From assembly GCA_015179125.1 (NCBI GenBank), contig WHVA01000021.1, forward strand, positions 420,777-484,776: a stretch of 64,000 nt of DNA, in the 5' to 3' direction. Numbering within the stretch: the first letter of the stretch is position 1; each line of letters begins with the position of its first letter. A program made the translations under genes and the position numbers. This document shows, piece after piece, positions 33,018 to 43,831 of this stretch. Origin of the DNA: Gautieria morchelliformis. Lineage: Eukaryota > Basidiomycota > Agaricomycetes > Gomphales > Gomphaceae. A model generated the notes under the pieces. It was not told where the DNA came from and did no database searches. It saw only the letters and a program-made list of their open reading frames with translations.

Positions 33018-33233
33018 CAATTCATGCTAGACACTGGCCGGCGCCCTCATATGGGCTTCAAACCTGACCAGCCAAACTCTCAGATGGAAGCTGTGAACAA
33101 ATTCCAGGACCGAATGGAAGCCTCACTCATGGAAGCGCAGTCAGCACTGGTCAAAGTGAAGGACGACATGGCTTGGTATTATAACCAACGCCGAATCCCT
33201 GCCCCCGAGTACACTGTCGGAGACCGAGTCTTC
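33018..33233 (+). pseudogene. Gypsy-2 third fragment: integrase C-terminal tail
   Basis: The reading frame FMLDTGRRPHMGFKPDQP ... YYNQRRIPAPEYTVGDRVF matches 32125-32335 of the second copy but differs in sequence, so it derives from a separate copy. It is cut at 33233 by the 5' LTR of Gypsy-3. Confidence 0.88.
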
Positions 33234-34445
33234 TGTCATGACACGTTTATTTCCCATACTCAGATGCTCAGTTCTCCTATTTTCTCACTCCACCTTCGTG
33301 TTCGTTCCGACTGCCCTTGCCATGTTCGGCAACCGATCCTCGCTGTTCGCGCCATTTACCATGGCCACGCCGTCGAAGCACGATCGACGTCCCTGAACTA
33401 ACTTAGCAGTCATTGCTGGGCCTATGACCTCCTCTGCTCAACCCTCTTTCGATGGTGTTCCTATGATCAGACTGTCATGACTTGTATTTCCTGGACCTTG
33501 TTATCCCCATTTCCCCTTTCGCCACTCCACTTCAACCACTTCTCCCCTATGTCATTCCCATTCGCCATTCCTCGCATTTCTCCGAACCGCTATTTGCTGC
33601 TTGTGCATTTCTCCACCAGGCACGCCATCAAAAAACAATCAATACCATTTACCCGTCAAGATGGTTCATCACTAACCCCATCACCTTCTTAATCCAACCC
33701 CTTTGGGTGTTCATATGGCCAAAGTGTGTTCGCAGGACGTCCCTTTCGTAGGTCGTGCGGGATCAACCCAGTAGACGAAGAGTCCATGCAGGGTAGCATG
33801 TATGCGGGTCCCAAGACATGGTTTTGTACATGAATGCCTTCGCCACCTTTACTCTCCGTCGTTTCATGTTCGCACCCTTCCCTCACTCTATTGTATGTTT
33901 ATTCCATCTACTTAGTATCATGACTGCGCACCCCTATCCAACCCTGACTCGCAACGTCCTCTTTCCTATTCGCTGATGCCTTCCAAGCATTCGATATAAG
34001 TAGTTTACATTCGCATGTATATTCTCCAGTTCAATTATCATACGTCGTCCATCTTGTGCAAACTTGACCTCGCTGTGATCATTGCCTTGAGCCTTCTCTT
34101 GGAGATTTCTATCTTCGACCAGCAGAGGACTTAGACATCACTGGTGAGTTCTCATACTTCATCTTCCTTACCTTAGCCTTCAAACTATTCTCTGTGCTAT
34201 TGGCGAAGGGATTGTCGCTACTTAGACAGCCCTTCCGTGACACCTTGCACGTTACATCGTCAAGTACCACAGGCTATTTCGCTACAACTGTAGATAGGGT
34301 GAGCCCCGTTCAGGCAACCCTCTTACCTTGTGAACATTCATTGGTTCACCTATTCGCCGAACAGCATACTTATTCGCACAAGTTATTCGGGCATTCGCTG
34401 TGTTCACTAATACACGATATTAACGCCTAAAAACCAATCTTGACA
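33234..34445 (+). repeat. Gypsy-3 5' LTR (LTR-A, 1,212 bp)
   Basis: It starts TGTCATGACACG, has a second TGTCATGAC start at 33473, and ends CCAATCTTGACA. The two 5' modules (33234-33472 and from 33473) are diverged copies of one another, both leading to a GCACGCCATCAAA-like block. It is 112 bp longer than its partner, mainly because of a deletion in the 3' LTR near 42980. Confidence 0.92.
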
Positions 34446-34648
34446 GTATAATTGAACTAACAGCTACAGTCAAAAGCATTCCCCTATTTTTCATGTCTTC
34501 TACACAACAAGAAAACCCTGTTTCCCATAGAACTCACTCCACAGGTCCAGTTCCTACTCCAGCACCATTTCAGAGGTGAACAGCTTCCACCTCATTCCCT
34601 TCGCAAAACCCCACAGAGGACATCATCCCTTTTTCCCGCCTCGTCGCC
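34446..34648 (+). other. Gypsy-3 leader between 5' LTR and gag
   Basis: About 200 bp starting GTATAATTGAAC. The primer-binding site would lie at its start but cannot be matched to a tRNA by eye. Confidence 0.4.
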
Positions 34649-35165
34649 ATGTCTGCATCTCGGCCTACACCTCACCATCTGGTCCCCAAACACGCATCAC
34701 CTCCTCTCTTCGACATTCAATGGCAGCTGACTCCAGGCGAACAGCACTTCTCCCCTCAGCGACTACTTTCAGCCAGCACTCCAATACCTAGTCACAGGCC
34801 CAGTGCCGATTCTTTACGCCGCTTATTGGCCCCTAATTCGCCTAGCGGTCACCCACAGAACCCTAGTACATTTCAAGAACCTTATCCCTCTAGGCTTCCT
34901 CGGATTGTCGGTGCTTCAGGACTCCGATTACAATCGGCCTTCGCACGACCCCATTTGCCACCTGCTTCACCTAGTCATACTCCGAACCCTTTCCTCGATG
35001 TGCACTATGCCCAGCGTCCTCCTAACCCCCAGCCTACATATCCTCTCAATTCTAGGCATACCACCCCTGCACATGCAGCTCACACCCGCTTCGCACAATT
35101 CTTCATCTCATTCGCATCACTCACATACTGTTTTGGAACCCGTTGAACTAAACGTAAAACTGTGG
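34649..35165 (+). pseudogene. Gypsy-3 gag, N-terminal Pro/Ser/His-rich part
   Basis: This starts MSASRPTPHHLVPKHA and runs as a low-complexity Pro/Ser/His-rich segment (165 residues to a stop at 35146), typical of the N-terminus of fungal Tf-like Gypsy gag proteins. An overlapping frame continues to ELNVKLW at 35165, where element G is inserted. Once G and one TGTGG are removed, the text continues at 38668 (TIPNTYFFALFAG), showing that the two pieces were one gene. At least one frame change lies upstream of the insertion. Confidence 0.6.
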
Positions 35166-36087
35166 TGTTAAACACAATTCTAAAGTTCAATCAGAGATTT
35201 GACTTTACAAGCACATGCAAGCTTCGAAACTATTTTAACAGAGAACCCAATTAAGAAATTATACTCCGGTGAACAATCAGAATCAGTATTGGTACAGGAA
35301 GTGTAGCAATAGAGATTTAACTGAACACGTGTAGTTCTTATATTGTGCAATACTTTGTGAGGTCAAAGAATGTTTATAGGCGTCCAAGGGTCCAGATACT
35401 TTAAGGGGGAAAGCTACCTAGAGTCTTAGGACCGTGGGTCGAGTGAATTAAAGACAACAATAATCCCCAAGATGTGAAAAGATAGTTCTGCGCTTGAACT
35501 CTTCCTCAGTTCAAGTATGTCACTATTTTTGTGGCTTTTCTGGTTTTCCAACTCAACAAACGTAGGATATTAACTCACTTACCCTGAGTTAGGTTAATAT
35601 CTGCAGTGCGTTGATTGATCAAGAAAGATCAATTACTCAAAAGGCTATTAACCCACTTAAGTCAGAGTTAAGTGACTAATCTATTGCGTGAATTGAATAA
35701 CTAGTAACCAAGTCTATTAGATCACTGCTCAGAGTGGCGTCTAATGGTACAGGATTACTAATCAGTTACTCTTAGTAATGTTGCTGTTCGCAGCACGATT
35801 ATTCAGAGCCTGCTGCAATTAAAATAGAGCACTCTTGTACCAGAGCCAATCAGAGTTGCTGCAATCTTAGACTGTAGCCAAGTAAGTGAGCCAGTACTTC
35901 GGTACAAGGCTGTGTTGAAGTCACACTTCAGTTACTCAAGGTATGAGTGGTTTGGGTGAAAGATGATTGATTGCTTCACTGCTAAAACTGCAGGCTATTT
36001 ATACTGCATCTATCTAGCTTATGTAACTACTGCTAGGAACCTTGTAGAGGCTTCTACTACTGTGAAGAACCTTGTGGAAGCTTAGAG

Positions 36088-37116
36088 TTTTGGATTAAGA
36101 TGTTAATTAGTGCCTTTCAACGAATAGAATCTATTGCTCAGTGACTGGAACCACTGTGTTCGCCCCTCTTCTGTGTGCTGACTAAGCCTTTCGAGGCGCG
36201 TCCAGTACTGATGAATGAGAGTCACGTGACCGTGTCCACAGAAGAACGGTATCAATCCAAGGGATAACCAAATCAAAAGCGTTCGCTTTTAAGGTAGTAT
36301 AGAGTAAACAGTGATAGTAGACCCTCGACGAAGATTTGGAATAAACTATCAAGATCTGAGCTCTGTAGCTATCAAACAAGACTACAGTAATTTCAGGAGG
36401 CAGAATAATCGATTCTGGATGATTTCGTTCATACATTTGTACTAGCTATTTATACTATGTTGATAGTAACTACTAGTGTTCAAGGTATTAGACAGATGGG
36501 TCGAAAAGCTGTTTGTAGCTAAGGGGTGACTAATTTATAGTCATAAAGTCATGGGGTGATGGGGATGGTGTCAGGATTGTCTGGGCTTTGGAATAGAGAT
36601 CTGTACCTAGTATACAAAGCCCCTGTCCACATGATGTTAAGATAGTAATCAGTCAGATGTGTCATGGGGTTCAAATAGAAAAAATGAGGCTGAGTCTACC
36701 CTGCCCAGCATATATGCTGGGCTTGGAGATGGGGCCGCTGATTGAGTATGGATACTGCAGGTGACATTCTCAGGTCGCTCCACAGCACCCTATACTCCTG
36801 CACAGTCTATTGTTCTCTGCGGCGTTTGGTGCCCGCACCCCTCCGTGCCTATGGCCTGGCGCCTGTCGACGTCATGGCCAATGCCATCACTTGATAGGCG
36901 CGCTGTCCCTGTTCGACCGCACGTGGTCGATGCTCGAACTTCTGTACATTACCTGATCTATGGGTAATATAGCATGTCGTAAATTCGTGTGATCGTCGTC
37001 TGCGCCGATGTCTATCATAAATGTCATTTCTGTTTCTTTTTGATCTTTTTTTCTTTTCTTTTCTTTCTTTATTAGTTTAAATGATTTGAAATGGGATAGT
37101 TGCGTTTATCACAACA
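36088..37116 (-). repeat. F element copy 2, TSD TAGAG
   Basis: A 1,029-bp unit, read on the minus strand TGTTGTGATAAACGC ... AAAA. It is flanked by TAGAG at 36083-36087 and 37117-37121. Nearly identical to copy 3, including a CAGCATATATGCTGGGC palindrome. Confidence 0.92.
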
Positions 37117-37132
37117 TAGAGAAGCTTCAGGA

Positions 37133-38168
37133 TTTTGGATTAAGGTGTCAATTAGTGCCTTTCAACGAATAGGATCTATTGCTTAGTGATTGGAACCACT
37201 ATGTTCGCCCCTCTTCTGTGTGCTGACTAAGCCTCTCGAGGCGCATCCAGCACTGATGAATGAGGGTCACGTGACTGTGTCGACAGAAGAACGGTGTCGA
37301 TCCGAAGAACAGTCAGGTCAAAAGCGTTCGCTTTTGAGATAGTATAGAGTAAACAGTGATAGTAGACCCTCGACGAAGATTTGGAATAAACTATCAAGAT
37401 CTGAGCTCTGTAGCTATCAAACAAGACTACAGCAATTTCAGGAGGCAGAATAATCGATTCTGGATAATCTCGTTCATACATGTGTACTAGCTATTTATAC
37501 TATGTTGATAGTAACTACTAGTGTTCAAGATATTGGATGGATGGGTCGAAAAACTACTTGTAACTAAGGGGTGACTAGTTTATAGTCATAAAGTCATGGG
37601 GTGATGGGGATGGTGTCAGGATTGTCTGGGCTTTGGAATAGAGATCTGTACCTAGTATACAAAGCCCCTGTCCACATGATGTTAAGATAGTAATCAGTCA
37701 GATGTGTCATGGGGTTCAAATAGAAAAAATGAGGCTGAGTCTACCCTGCCCAGCATATATGCTGGGCTTGGAGATGGGGCCGCTGATTGAGTATGGATAC
37801 TGCAGGTGACATTCTCAGGTCGCTCCACAGCACCCTATACTCCTGCACAGTCTATTGTTCTCTGCGGCGTTTGGTGCCCGCACCCCTCCGTGCCTATGGC
37901 CTGGCGCCTGTCGACGTCATGGCCAATGCCATCACTCGATAGGCGCGCCGTCCCTGATCGACCGCACGTGGTCGATGCTCGAACTCCTGTACATTACCCG
38001 ATCTATGGGTAATATAGCGTGTCGTAAAATTCGTGTGATCGTCGTCTGCGTCGACGTCTATTATAAATGTCATTTTTGTTTCTTTTTAATCTTTTTCTTT
38101 TCTTTTCTTTATTAGCTTCTTTTTATATATAGATGATTAAAAATAGGATAGTTGCGTTTATCACAACA
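37133..38168 (-). repeat. F element copy 3, TSD CAGGA
   Basis: A 1,036-bp unit inserted 11 bp beyond the right duplication of copy 2 in the same orientation. It is flanked by CAGGA at 37128-37132 and 38169-38173. The distinct duplications show two separate insertions rather than a tandem duplication. Confidence 0.92.
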
Positions 38169-38299
38169 CAGGAAAGGCTTGGAAACTATTGGAAGGCTGT
38201 GGAAGGTTCTATTGCTATATTGGGTTAAAGTCACAGCTCTGTGACAGTAAAGCTAAGAGTATGTAAGAAACTCCCACACTCATGTGATTATCATGTGAC

Positions 38300-38525
38300 G
38301 AAGGAAAGTCATGTGACTTCAAGCTGGATTGAGGTCATGTGACTGTGTCATGTGATTGTCAGGTGACCGTAGATAATCAAGTGACTTTGAGGTCAGGTGA
38401 TTGTCAGGTGACTGTAGATAATCAGGTGACTTTGAGGTCAGGTGATTGTCAGGTGACTGTGGATGATCAGGTGACTTTGAGCTGTTTTTGAGGTCATGTG
38501 ATAGTCATGTGACCGTGGGTGATTC
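38300..38525. repeat. GTCATGTGA/GTCAGGTGA short tandem array in element G
   Basis: Repeated blocks GTCAGGTGACTGTAGATAATC and CAGGTGACTTTGAGGTCAGG alternate with a longer period of about 55 bp. Non-coding. Confidence 0.8.
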
Positions 38526-38667
38526 TTAGCTAAACTATCCAGAGATTGTTGTACCTTGTGGACCCAATGTGAGTGTAGCATAGAAATATTAATATAACCT
38601 TTCTTGAGGACATTTGAAACTAATTAACTACCTAGTAAATGTTCATAAATAGGTAGCTACTTTGTGG

Positions 38668-40170
38668 ACTATCCCTAACACATACTTCTTTGCACTCTTC
38701 GCAGGCCCTTTGCAGTCTTCACCGTTCGGTACATAGTGACCATACTCGAGTCAGTTCTCAACAGACTCCCCCTCGCGAGGTACCTTTGGCGGGCCAGGGA
38801 CACAATGTTGACCTTGCACCTGAACCACATCTTGGCTATCCCGTTAGTAGCGTGCCTTATTATGATCCGAATGCTTTGCCATTCAGAGGTGCCCTGCCTC
38901 CGTTCGCAGGGCAACCTCACCCGTTTGTGGGACAACCTCCCCTGTACCAACCTCCAGCCCAGATTCCTGCCCCACCTGGCGGGCCTGCACCTCTTCCATT
39001 CGCGGGACAACCTCTCCCCTTCGCAGGACAACCTCTCCCACAGCAGCCTCTGGCACAGATTCCTGCCACACCTGGCGGGCCTGTACCGCCTCCTCCACAG
39101 CCTCTCGGGCCACCATTTCCCCATTTCGGAGTGCCTCTGATTGGGCCTCCCAGGCCACCCGGGCCCCCGGGCCTCCTGGCCCACCTCCACCCCCTGGTGG
39201 AGGGCCTTGGCCGCAACCAGGGTTCCCACGGAACCCATACTATCCTTTTCCTTTCGCCTACCCTCAGGCCGCCCTGATGGTGACTCCGATGCTGCAAAGC
39301 CTGACAAATTCACAGGGAAAGAACCTTGCCTTCTCCGAACATTCATCGCTAGTTGTATTATGGTCTTCGACAACAAACCCCGAAAGTTCCAGCAGGAGCG
39401 ACAGCAAGTCTCCTACGCAGCATCCTACCTCAGCAACATTGCCTTGATCTGGTGGCAACCTTTTCTCATTCAGGTCCCAGAGCCTCCCATTCGGAGCAAC
39501 TGGCTTATCTTTGTCGACGAACTTAATCGTCTTTTTGGTCAGGCCGACATCATCCAGGTGTCCAAGCGAGCTATTCGCAGGCTCAAGATGCTCGACACCC
39601 ATCCTGTCAATCGCCACATGACCACATTTGCTGAGTTGTCCTCTTACGTCGAGTGGAACGATGCTGCCCTTTACGACACTTTCTACAACAGCCTCGTCCC
39701 GAAAGCCTCGACGATCTCAAACGTCAGGCTCTTCGCATTGACAATCACTACTGGGAGCGCCAAGGCGAAAAGCAGCTTACAACCTCTATTCGTCCCCCTT
39801 CCTCTTCCGAACCCTCTTCTACACCATGTGCTAACGCTCGACCCAGACCCTCGACTGCAGCCAAGCCCGAAAAACAGAAAGATCTTTCTGGTATCCTCGA
39901 TGCCACCGGACATCTGACTGAAGCTGAGAAAGAGCAACAAAAAACCAAAGGCCTTGCCCTTATTGCAGCGAACCCCCCACACATCATGCAAAGGGGTGTC
40001 GCTTTCAGGAGCCTGCCTCAACCACTGGCAGGGCTATCTTCACCCTTGAAGGCGACCCTCAGGTTGCGATTCTTGAAGAGGTTCCCGAAGATAGCGAAAG
40101 CTCTCCTGCAGAAGATTAGCTTGCGATCCCTCTGTGGTGTTAAGAATGAATCGTTTCATTCCTTTGAACA
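38668..40170 (+). pseudogene. Gypsy-3 gag, capsid and nucleocapsid part
   Basis: The segment opens with Pro/Gly-rich repeats (PFAGQP, PLPFAGQ, about 38880-39150). The capsid region follows (39290-39700; PDKFTGKEPCLLRTFI, YLSNIALIWWQPFL, WLIFVDELNRLFGQ), typical of the Retrotrans_gag domain of Tf-like Gypsy elements. It continues in the next frame with DDLKRQALRIDNHYWER (about 39690) and DATGHLTEAEKEQQK (about 39900), the usual lead-in to the zinc knuckle, whose Cys are only partly readable near 39965. Three frames are needed in total. Gag would form the virus-like particle. Confidence 0.85.
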
Positions 40171-40229
40171 ATGACCCTACTCACTCTGTACAATCCATGT
40201 ACCTGTTCGCTTTGACTATCCTGTACCCC

Positions 40230-40400
40230 CTTCATCTCTCCCCATCTATTTACACCTTCCCAGTCTCTAATTCCTTCCTACCCTCATCGACTCTGGTGCC
40301 ACTCTGAATTTCATTAATAACCCGTTCCTCTCTCATCCTAGTCCTAAAATCCATCGCCCCAACTCCCGAACAATTTCTCCTTTTCCTTCTCCTTGTTAGC
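40230..40400 (+). pseudogene. Gypsy-3 protease fragment
   Basis: The frame PTLIDSGATLNFINNPFLSH near 40275-40335 carries the aspartic protease DSG motif and hydrophobic flanks of retropepsins. It is cut soon after, and RT is not found downstream. Confidence 0.7.
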
Positions 40401-41117
40401 ACACTAGCTACTACTTGTCTCATTCGCCGAACACGTAGATATTCGTCTCATTCAGCAGCTCCACTTCAACAGATATTTTCAACACTTGGAAAAAAAGTAA
40501 CACTCTTCGGTTACATTCACCACACATTCCGAATCCTCGTCCCCGCTATCCTTGGGTTACGTCCCGAACATGGCGATTGGACCACTCTATCCCACCTCGG
40601 TCCTTCCACCAGGTGTCTTTTCTTTTCTTCGCCCTTTCCTATCCCAAATCTTTCTGTTTTCGTGCAGAGGTTCGCCATGGATGGCAAACTATTCACTACC
40701 CCTGTACAGCCTATCAAGCATCACTCTGCCGAGTCCTCCATATCGCTGTTCGCTATTCGTCCCCGCTATCCTTGGGCCACGCCCCAAACACGGCGATTGG
40801 ACCATTCTATTACCCTTCGACGTCTGACATGGATAGCGACCCATTCTGTCCTCCAACAGCGTCCCGAACCACCCCCACACATTTTACCTGTCGGGGCGAC
40901 GTGTACCATAAAGGGGGGGATGAGTGCTTAGGCATTATACAAACCCTCACAACCCCTACATTCGGAAAACTTGGTGATCACTTCAGCGCTCTTCGCACAA
41001 CTTCGCGAACACCTCCTCCAGTTGGATTCACTTATAGCCACTTTCACCTACTTTCACGTAGTGCTTCAAGAGAAACAATGCTTCTATGTTCACACAAAAA
41101 ATATCACAAACTCTACT
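40401..41117 (+). repeat. Gypsy-3 remnant with an internal direct repeat
   Basis: The segment GTCCCCGCTATCCTTGGG through GGCGATTGGACCA (from 40542) recurs from 40761, about 220 bp later, at roughly 90% identity. No protein family is recognisable, so this may be the collapsed remainder of pol. Confidence 0.6.
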
Positions 41118-42551
41118 CTATTTCGTTAACTTCCTGATCATCGCCTGGACCCCCTCTAGTTCTAACACCTCTCCGCTTAAATCGTTCAACTTCCAGGACA
41201 CACTCCTCATCAGCTCCTCCAACCTCTCCACCAGCTCCTCCATTCTCTCCTCGCCGGCCAGCGTAGACGTTCGGGTGCCTTCAGGGGTATCTGGGAATCA
41301 GCCGAGGATACTCGGGAGGGGGATTCAAGAAGCTTACCAAGGACACCCTTCGACGAAATTGAGGTCGGACCTGTTGTCAATCCCTTATCCTTCACTTTCC
41401 CCTTACTCTTTCCCTTCGACCCTCGCTCCTTCACCTCTGGCTCTCCACCATCCTTCTTGTCCTTCCCCACATACTCTAGAGGAGGGACAAGGACCCCACA
41501 TGAGTTCAAACAGTGTAGGAGGAATGGAAAAGGTGGAAACTTACCCTCTTCCGCGACACAGCCCTGGCGATCGCAAATGCATCGCCCACACATCTTTCCC
41601 GCCTCGCCGCTGCAGGTGTGACCATAGCGAAGGCATCGCCCACACTTTGCAGGTCTCTGCAGTACCTCGTGCTATGGAGAAGCACACAGTCAGCGGGCGA
41701 ATTACTTCGACAGCACGATGCTGCTTACCCCATTATACATCAGCCAGCCAAGAAAATATGCATGCTCGGGGTAACCATGCTTCACTACCGATTGTGGAAC
41801 CTTCTCCGATTCAGTAACCAGCGCATTCGCCCGACCCTTGCGATGGTGGGTAGGAGTCGGCTCGACTGTGACAATCTATGGCGAAAGACTCTGAGCGCGT
41901 TCCTTCCGAGCCTTCTTCGGAGTCCGGGTATTTTTGCCTTCGTCTTCGGACAACAGGAACATGGGTCGCCGTTTCGTGCACACGGGCTGGACTGTGGCCG
42001 ATTGTCCAGGTGATCCAGCGATAGGCTCAGCTGCGCGAGCGGGATCTTTGAGAGAACTTCGAGTCAGGATGGCCAGCGAACAAACAAGTGTCACGTACTT
42101 TCAGACTCCCGCATACTGTCCCCCTCGACTCCGGGCTCCTTCGCAGCACCCCCCACTACCTTGGGTTCCTTCGACGGACCTTGCGATGCTATCAGCTCTG
42201 ACGCCGCGTTCATCCCAGCATCAAGGAACTCTGGGCTAACTAAGAAACCCACACTCCCGGGCCACTCTTTCGCTTCCTTCACCTCCCTCACCAGGTCGTC
42301 CACTTCCGACGGACATTCGAAGTTGGGATCCGCGATTGCTTTGACACGCAATGTGGTACGAAGCTCGGCCTGTGATGGGGTGGTCAGCGAAATCCTTGAT
42401 AAGGGAGCTCTCTTACCTGGAGTTCTTCAACCTCGGCAACCCACTGCTCCACCTCTTCACGCAAGGCTCCCCGAAGGTCAGGAAGAACCTTCAGCTTGAC
42501 CCGCGTTCGCTCGATGAGCACAGAGAGAGAGGAGGACTCGTTAGGGGCCAT
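41118..42551 (-). pseudogene. Gypsy-3 antisense spliced gene, copy I (Zn2Cys6-like, coiled coil)
   Basis: The gene reads against the retroelement. Predicted exons are 42551-42417, 42369-42099, 42056-41729, 41671-41545, 41475-41338 and 41290-41118, with introns of 42-69 nt that have GT...AG ends. Protein order: helical Glu/Leu-rich N-terminus (MAPNESSSLSVLIERTR), acidic then basic segment (SEDEG...PKKARKER, possible nuclear signal), PQSVVKHGYPEHAYFLGW, a Cys module with spacing C-x2-C-x6-C-x7-C-x2-C-x6-C (that of fungal Zn(II)2Cys6 clusters), a Lys-rich stretch and a C-terminal coiled coil (ERMEELVERLEELMR). A stop near 41877 and one-base insertions in the last exon break this copy. A DNA-binding or self-regulatory role is inference; Zn2Cys6-type basic contacts are sparse. 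Confidence 0.7.
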
Positions 42552-42718
42552 AAGGAATCGAATAGTGTAATGAACCCATTGCCTCACGTCGCAATGCCTT
42601 TTAAAGCCCAGGGCTGAGCCGTGCACGGACCAAGCGGCGAGAGATCGTATTGGGGGCACTATTACGTCCTCAGACTCGTCCCCCACCCCAGAGCACTACG
42701 TCGTTGGACTCCGAAGCT

Positions 42719-42731
42719 ATAAGGGGGGTAC
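42719..42731 (+). other. Gypsy-3 polypurine tract
   Basis: ATAAGGGGGGTAC ends exactly at the TGTCATGAC start of the 3' LTR. Confidence 0.75.
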
Positions 42732-43831
42732 TGTCATGACGCGTTTATTTCCCATACTCAGATGCTCAGTTCTCCTATTTTCTCACTCCACCTTCGTGTT
42801 CGTTCCGACCGCCCTTTCCGTGTTCGGCAACCGACCCTCGCTGTTCACGCCATTTACCATGGCCACGCCGTCGAAGCACGATCGACATCCCTGAACTAAC
42901 TTAGCAGTCATTGCTGGGCCTATGACCTCCTCTGCTCAACCCTCTTTCGATGGTGTTCCTATGATCGGACTGTCATGACTTGTCCATCAAAACACGATCG
43001 ACATCCCTACTCGGAATGATGGCTCGTCAGTAGCTCCATCAGCTTCTCGATCCAACCCCCTTTGGTGTTCATATGAGCAGGGTGCGTTCACAGGATGTCT
43101 TACCCGTAGGTCATGTGGGATCAACCCAGTAAATGAAGAACCCGTGCAGGGGGTGTATATGCGGGTGCCAAGACATGGTTTTGTACATGAATGCCTTCAC
43201 CACCTTTACTCTCCGTCATTTCATGTTCGCACCCTTCCCTCACTCTATTGTATGTTTATTCCATCTACTTAGTATCATGACTGCGCACCCCTATCCAACC
43301 CTGACTCGCGACGGCCTCTTTCCTATTCGCTGATGCCTTACGAGCATTCGATATAAGTAGTTTACATTCGCATGTATATTCTCCAGTTCAATTATCATAC
43401 TTCGTCCATCTTGTGCAAACTTGACCTCGCTGTGATCATTGCCTTGAGCCTTCTCTTGGAGATTTCTATCTTCGACCAGCAGAGGACTTAGGCATCACTG
43501 GTGAGTTCTCATACTTCATCTTCCTTACCTTAGCCTTCGAACTATTCTCTGTGCTGTTGGCGAAGGGCTCCGAAGGAGCACCTTCGCCGGCGAAGGGATT
43601 GTCGCTACTTAGACAGCCCTTCCGTGACACCTTGCACGTTATACGTCAAGTGCCATGGGCTCTTTCGCTACGACTGTAGATAGGGAAAGCTCCGTTCGGG
43701 AAACCCTCTTATCTTGTGAACATTTGTTGGTTCACCTATTCGCCGAATGGCATACTTATTCGCACAAGTTATCCAGGCATTTGCTGTGTTCACTAATACA
43801 CGATATTAACGCCTGAAAACCAATCTTGACA
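42732..43831 (+). repeat. Gypsy-3 3' LTR (LTR-A, 1,100 bp)
   Basis: It starts TGTCATGACGCG, repeats TGTCATGAC at 42971, and ends CCAATCTTGACA. The first 240 bp differ from the 5' LTR at only a handful of bases. A deletion of about 130 bp follows the second start. Confidence 0.92.

Larger units (their letters stand above)
35166..38662 (+). repeat. G element (LTR-like), TSD TGTGG, with two nested F elements
   Basis: It starts TGTTAAACACAATTC and ends AGGTAGCTACTT, flanked by TGTGG at 35161-35165 and 38663-38667. Net length without F2, F3 and their duplications is about 1.4 kb. It is AT-rich and non-coding, with a GTGACTTTGAGGTCAGGTGA array near its right end. The start is LTR-like but the end is not CA. 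Removing it restores gag. Confidence 0.8.
33234..43831 (+). mobile_element. Gypsy-3 LTR retrotransposon, pol-deleted, with both LTRs
   Basis: Two LTR-A copies (33234-34445 and 42732-43831) of high similarity enclose gag, a protease scrap, an antisense spliced gene and a polypurine tract. RT, RNase H and integrase are missing between about 40400 and 41100. Element G and two F elements interrupt gag. The flanks differ (Gypsy-2 on the left, Gypsy-1 ORF3 on the right) and show no shared 5-bp duplication, TCTTC versus GCCGA. The present arrangement therefore probably arose by recombination between elements or LTRs. Confidence 0.8.

Noticed and set aside
36761-38012. Repeated 68-codon ORF in both F2 and F3
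   Set aside because: It is identical in the two copies only because the elements are recent copies; the frame is not kept in F1 or F4 and has no domain.
38690-39277. Collagen-like or secreted Pro/Gly-rich protein
   Set aside because: It is the Pro/Gly-rich segment of Gypsy-3 gag, directly followed by the capsid domain.
33234-43831. An autonomous intact Gypsy-3 element
   Set aside because: RT, RNase H and integrase are absent, gag needs several frames, and no flanking duplication exists.
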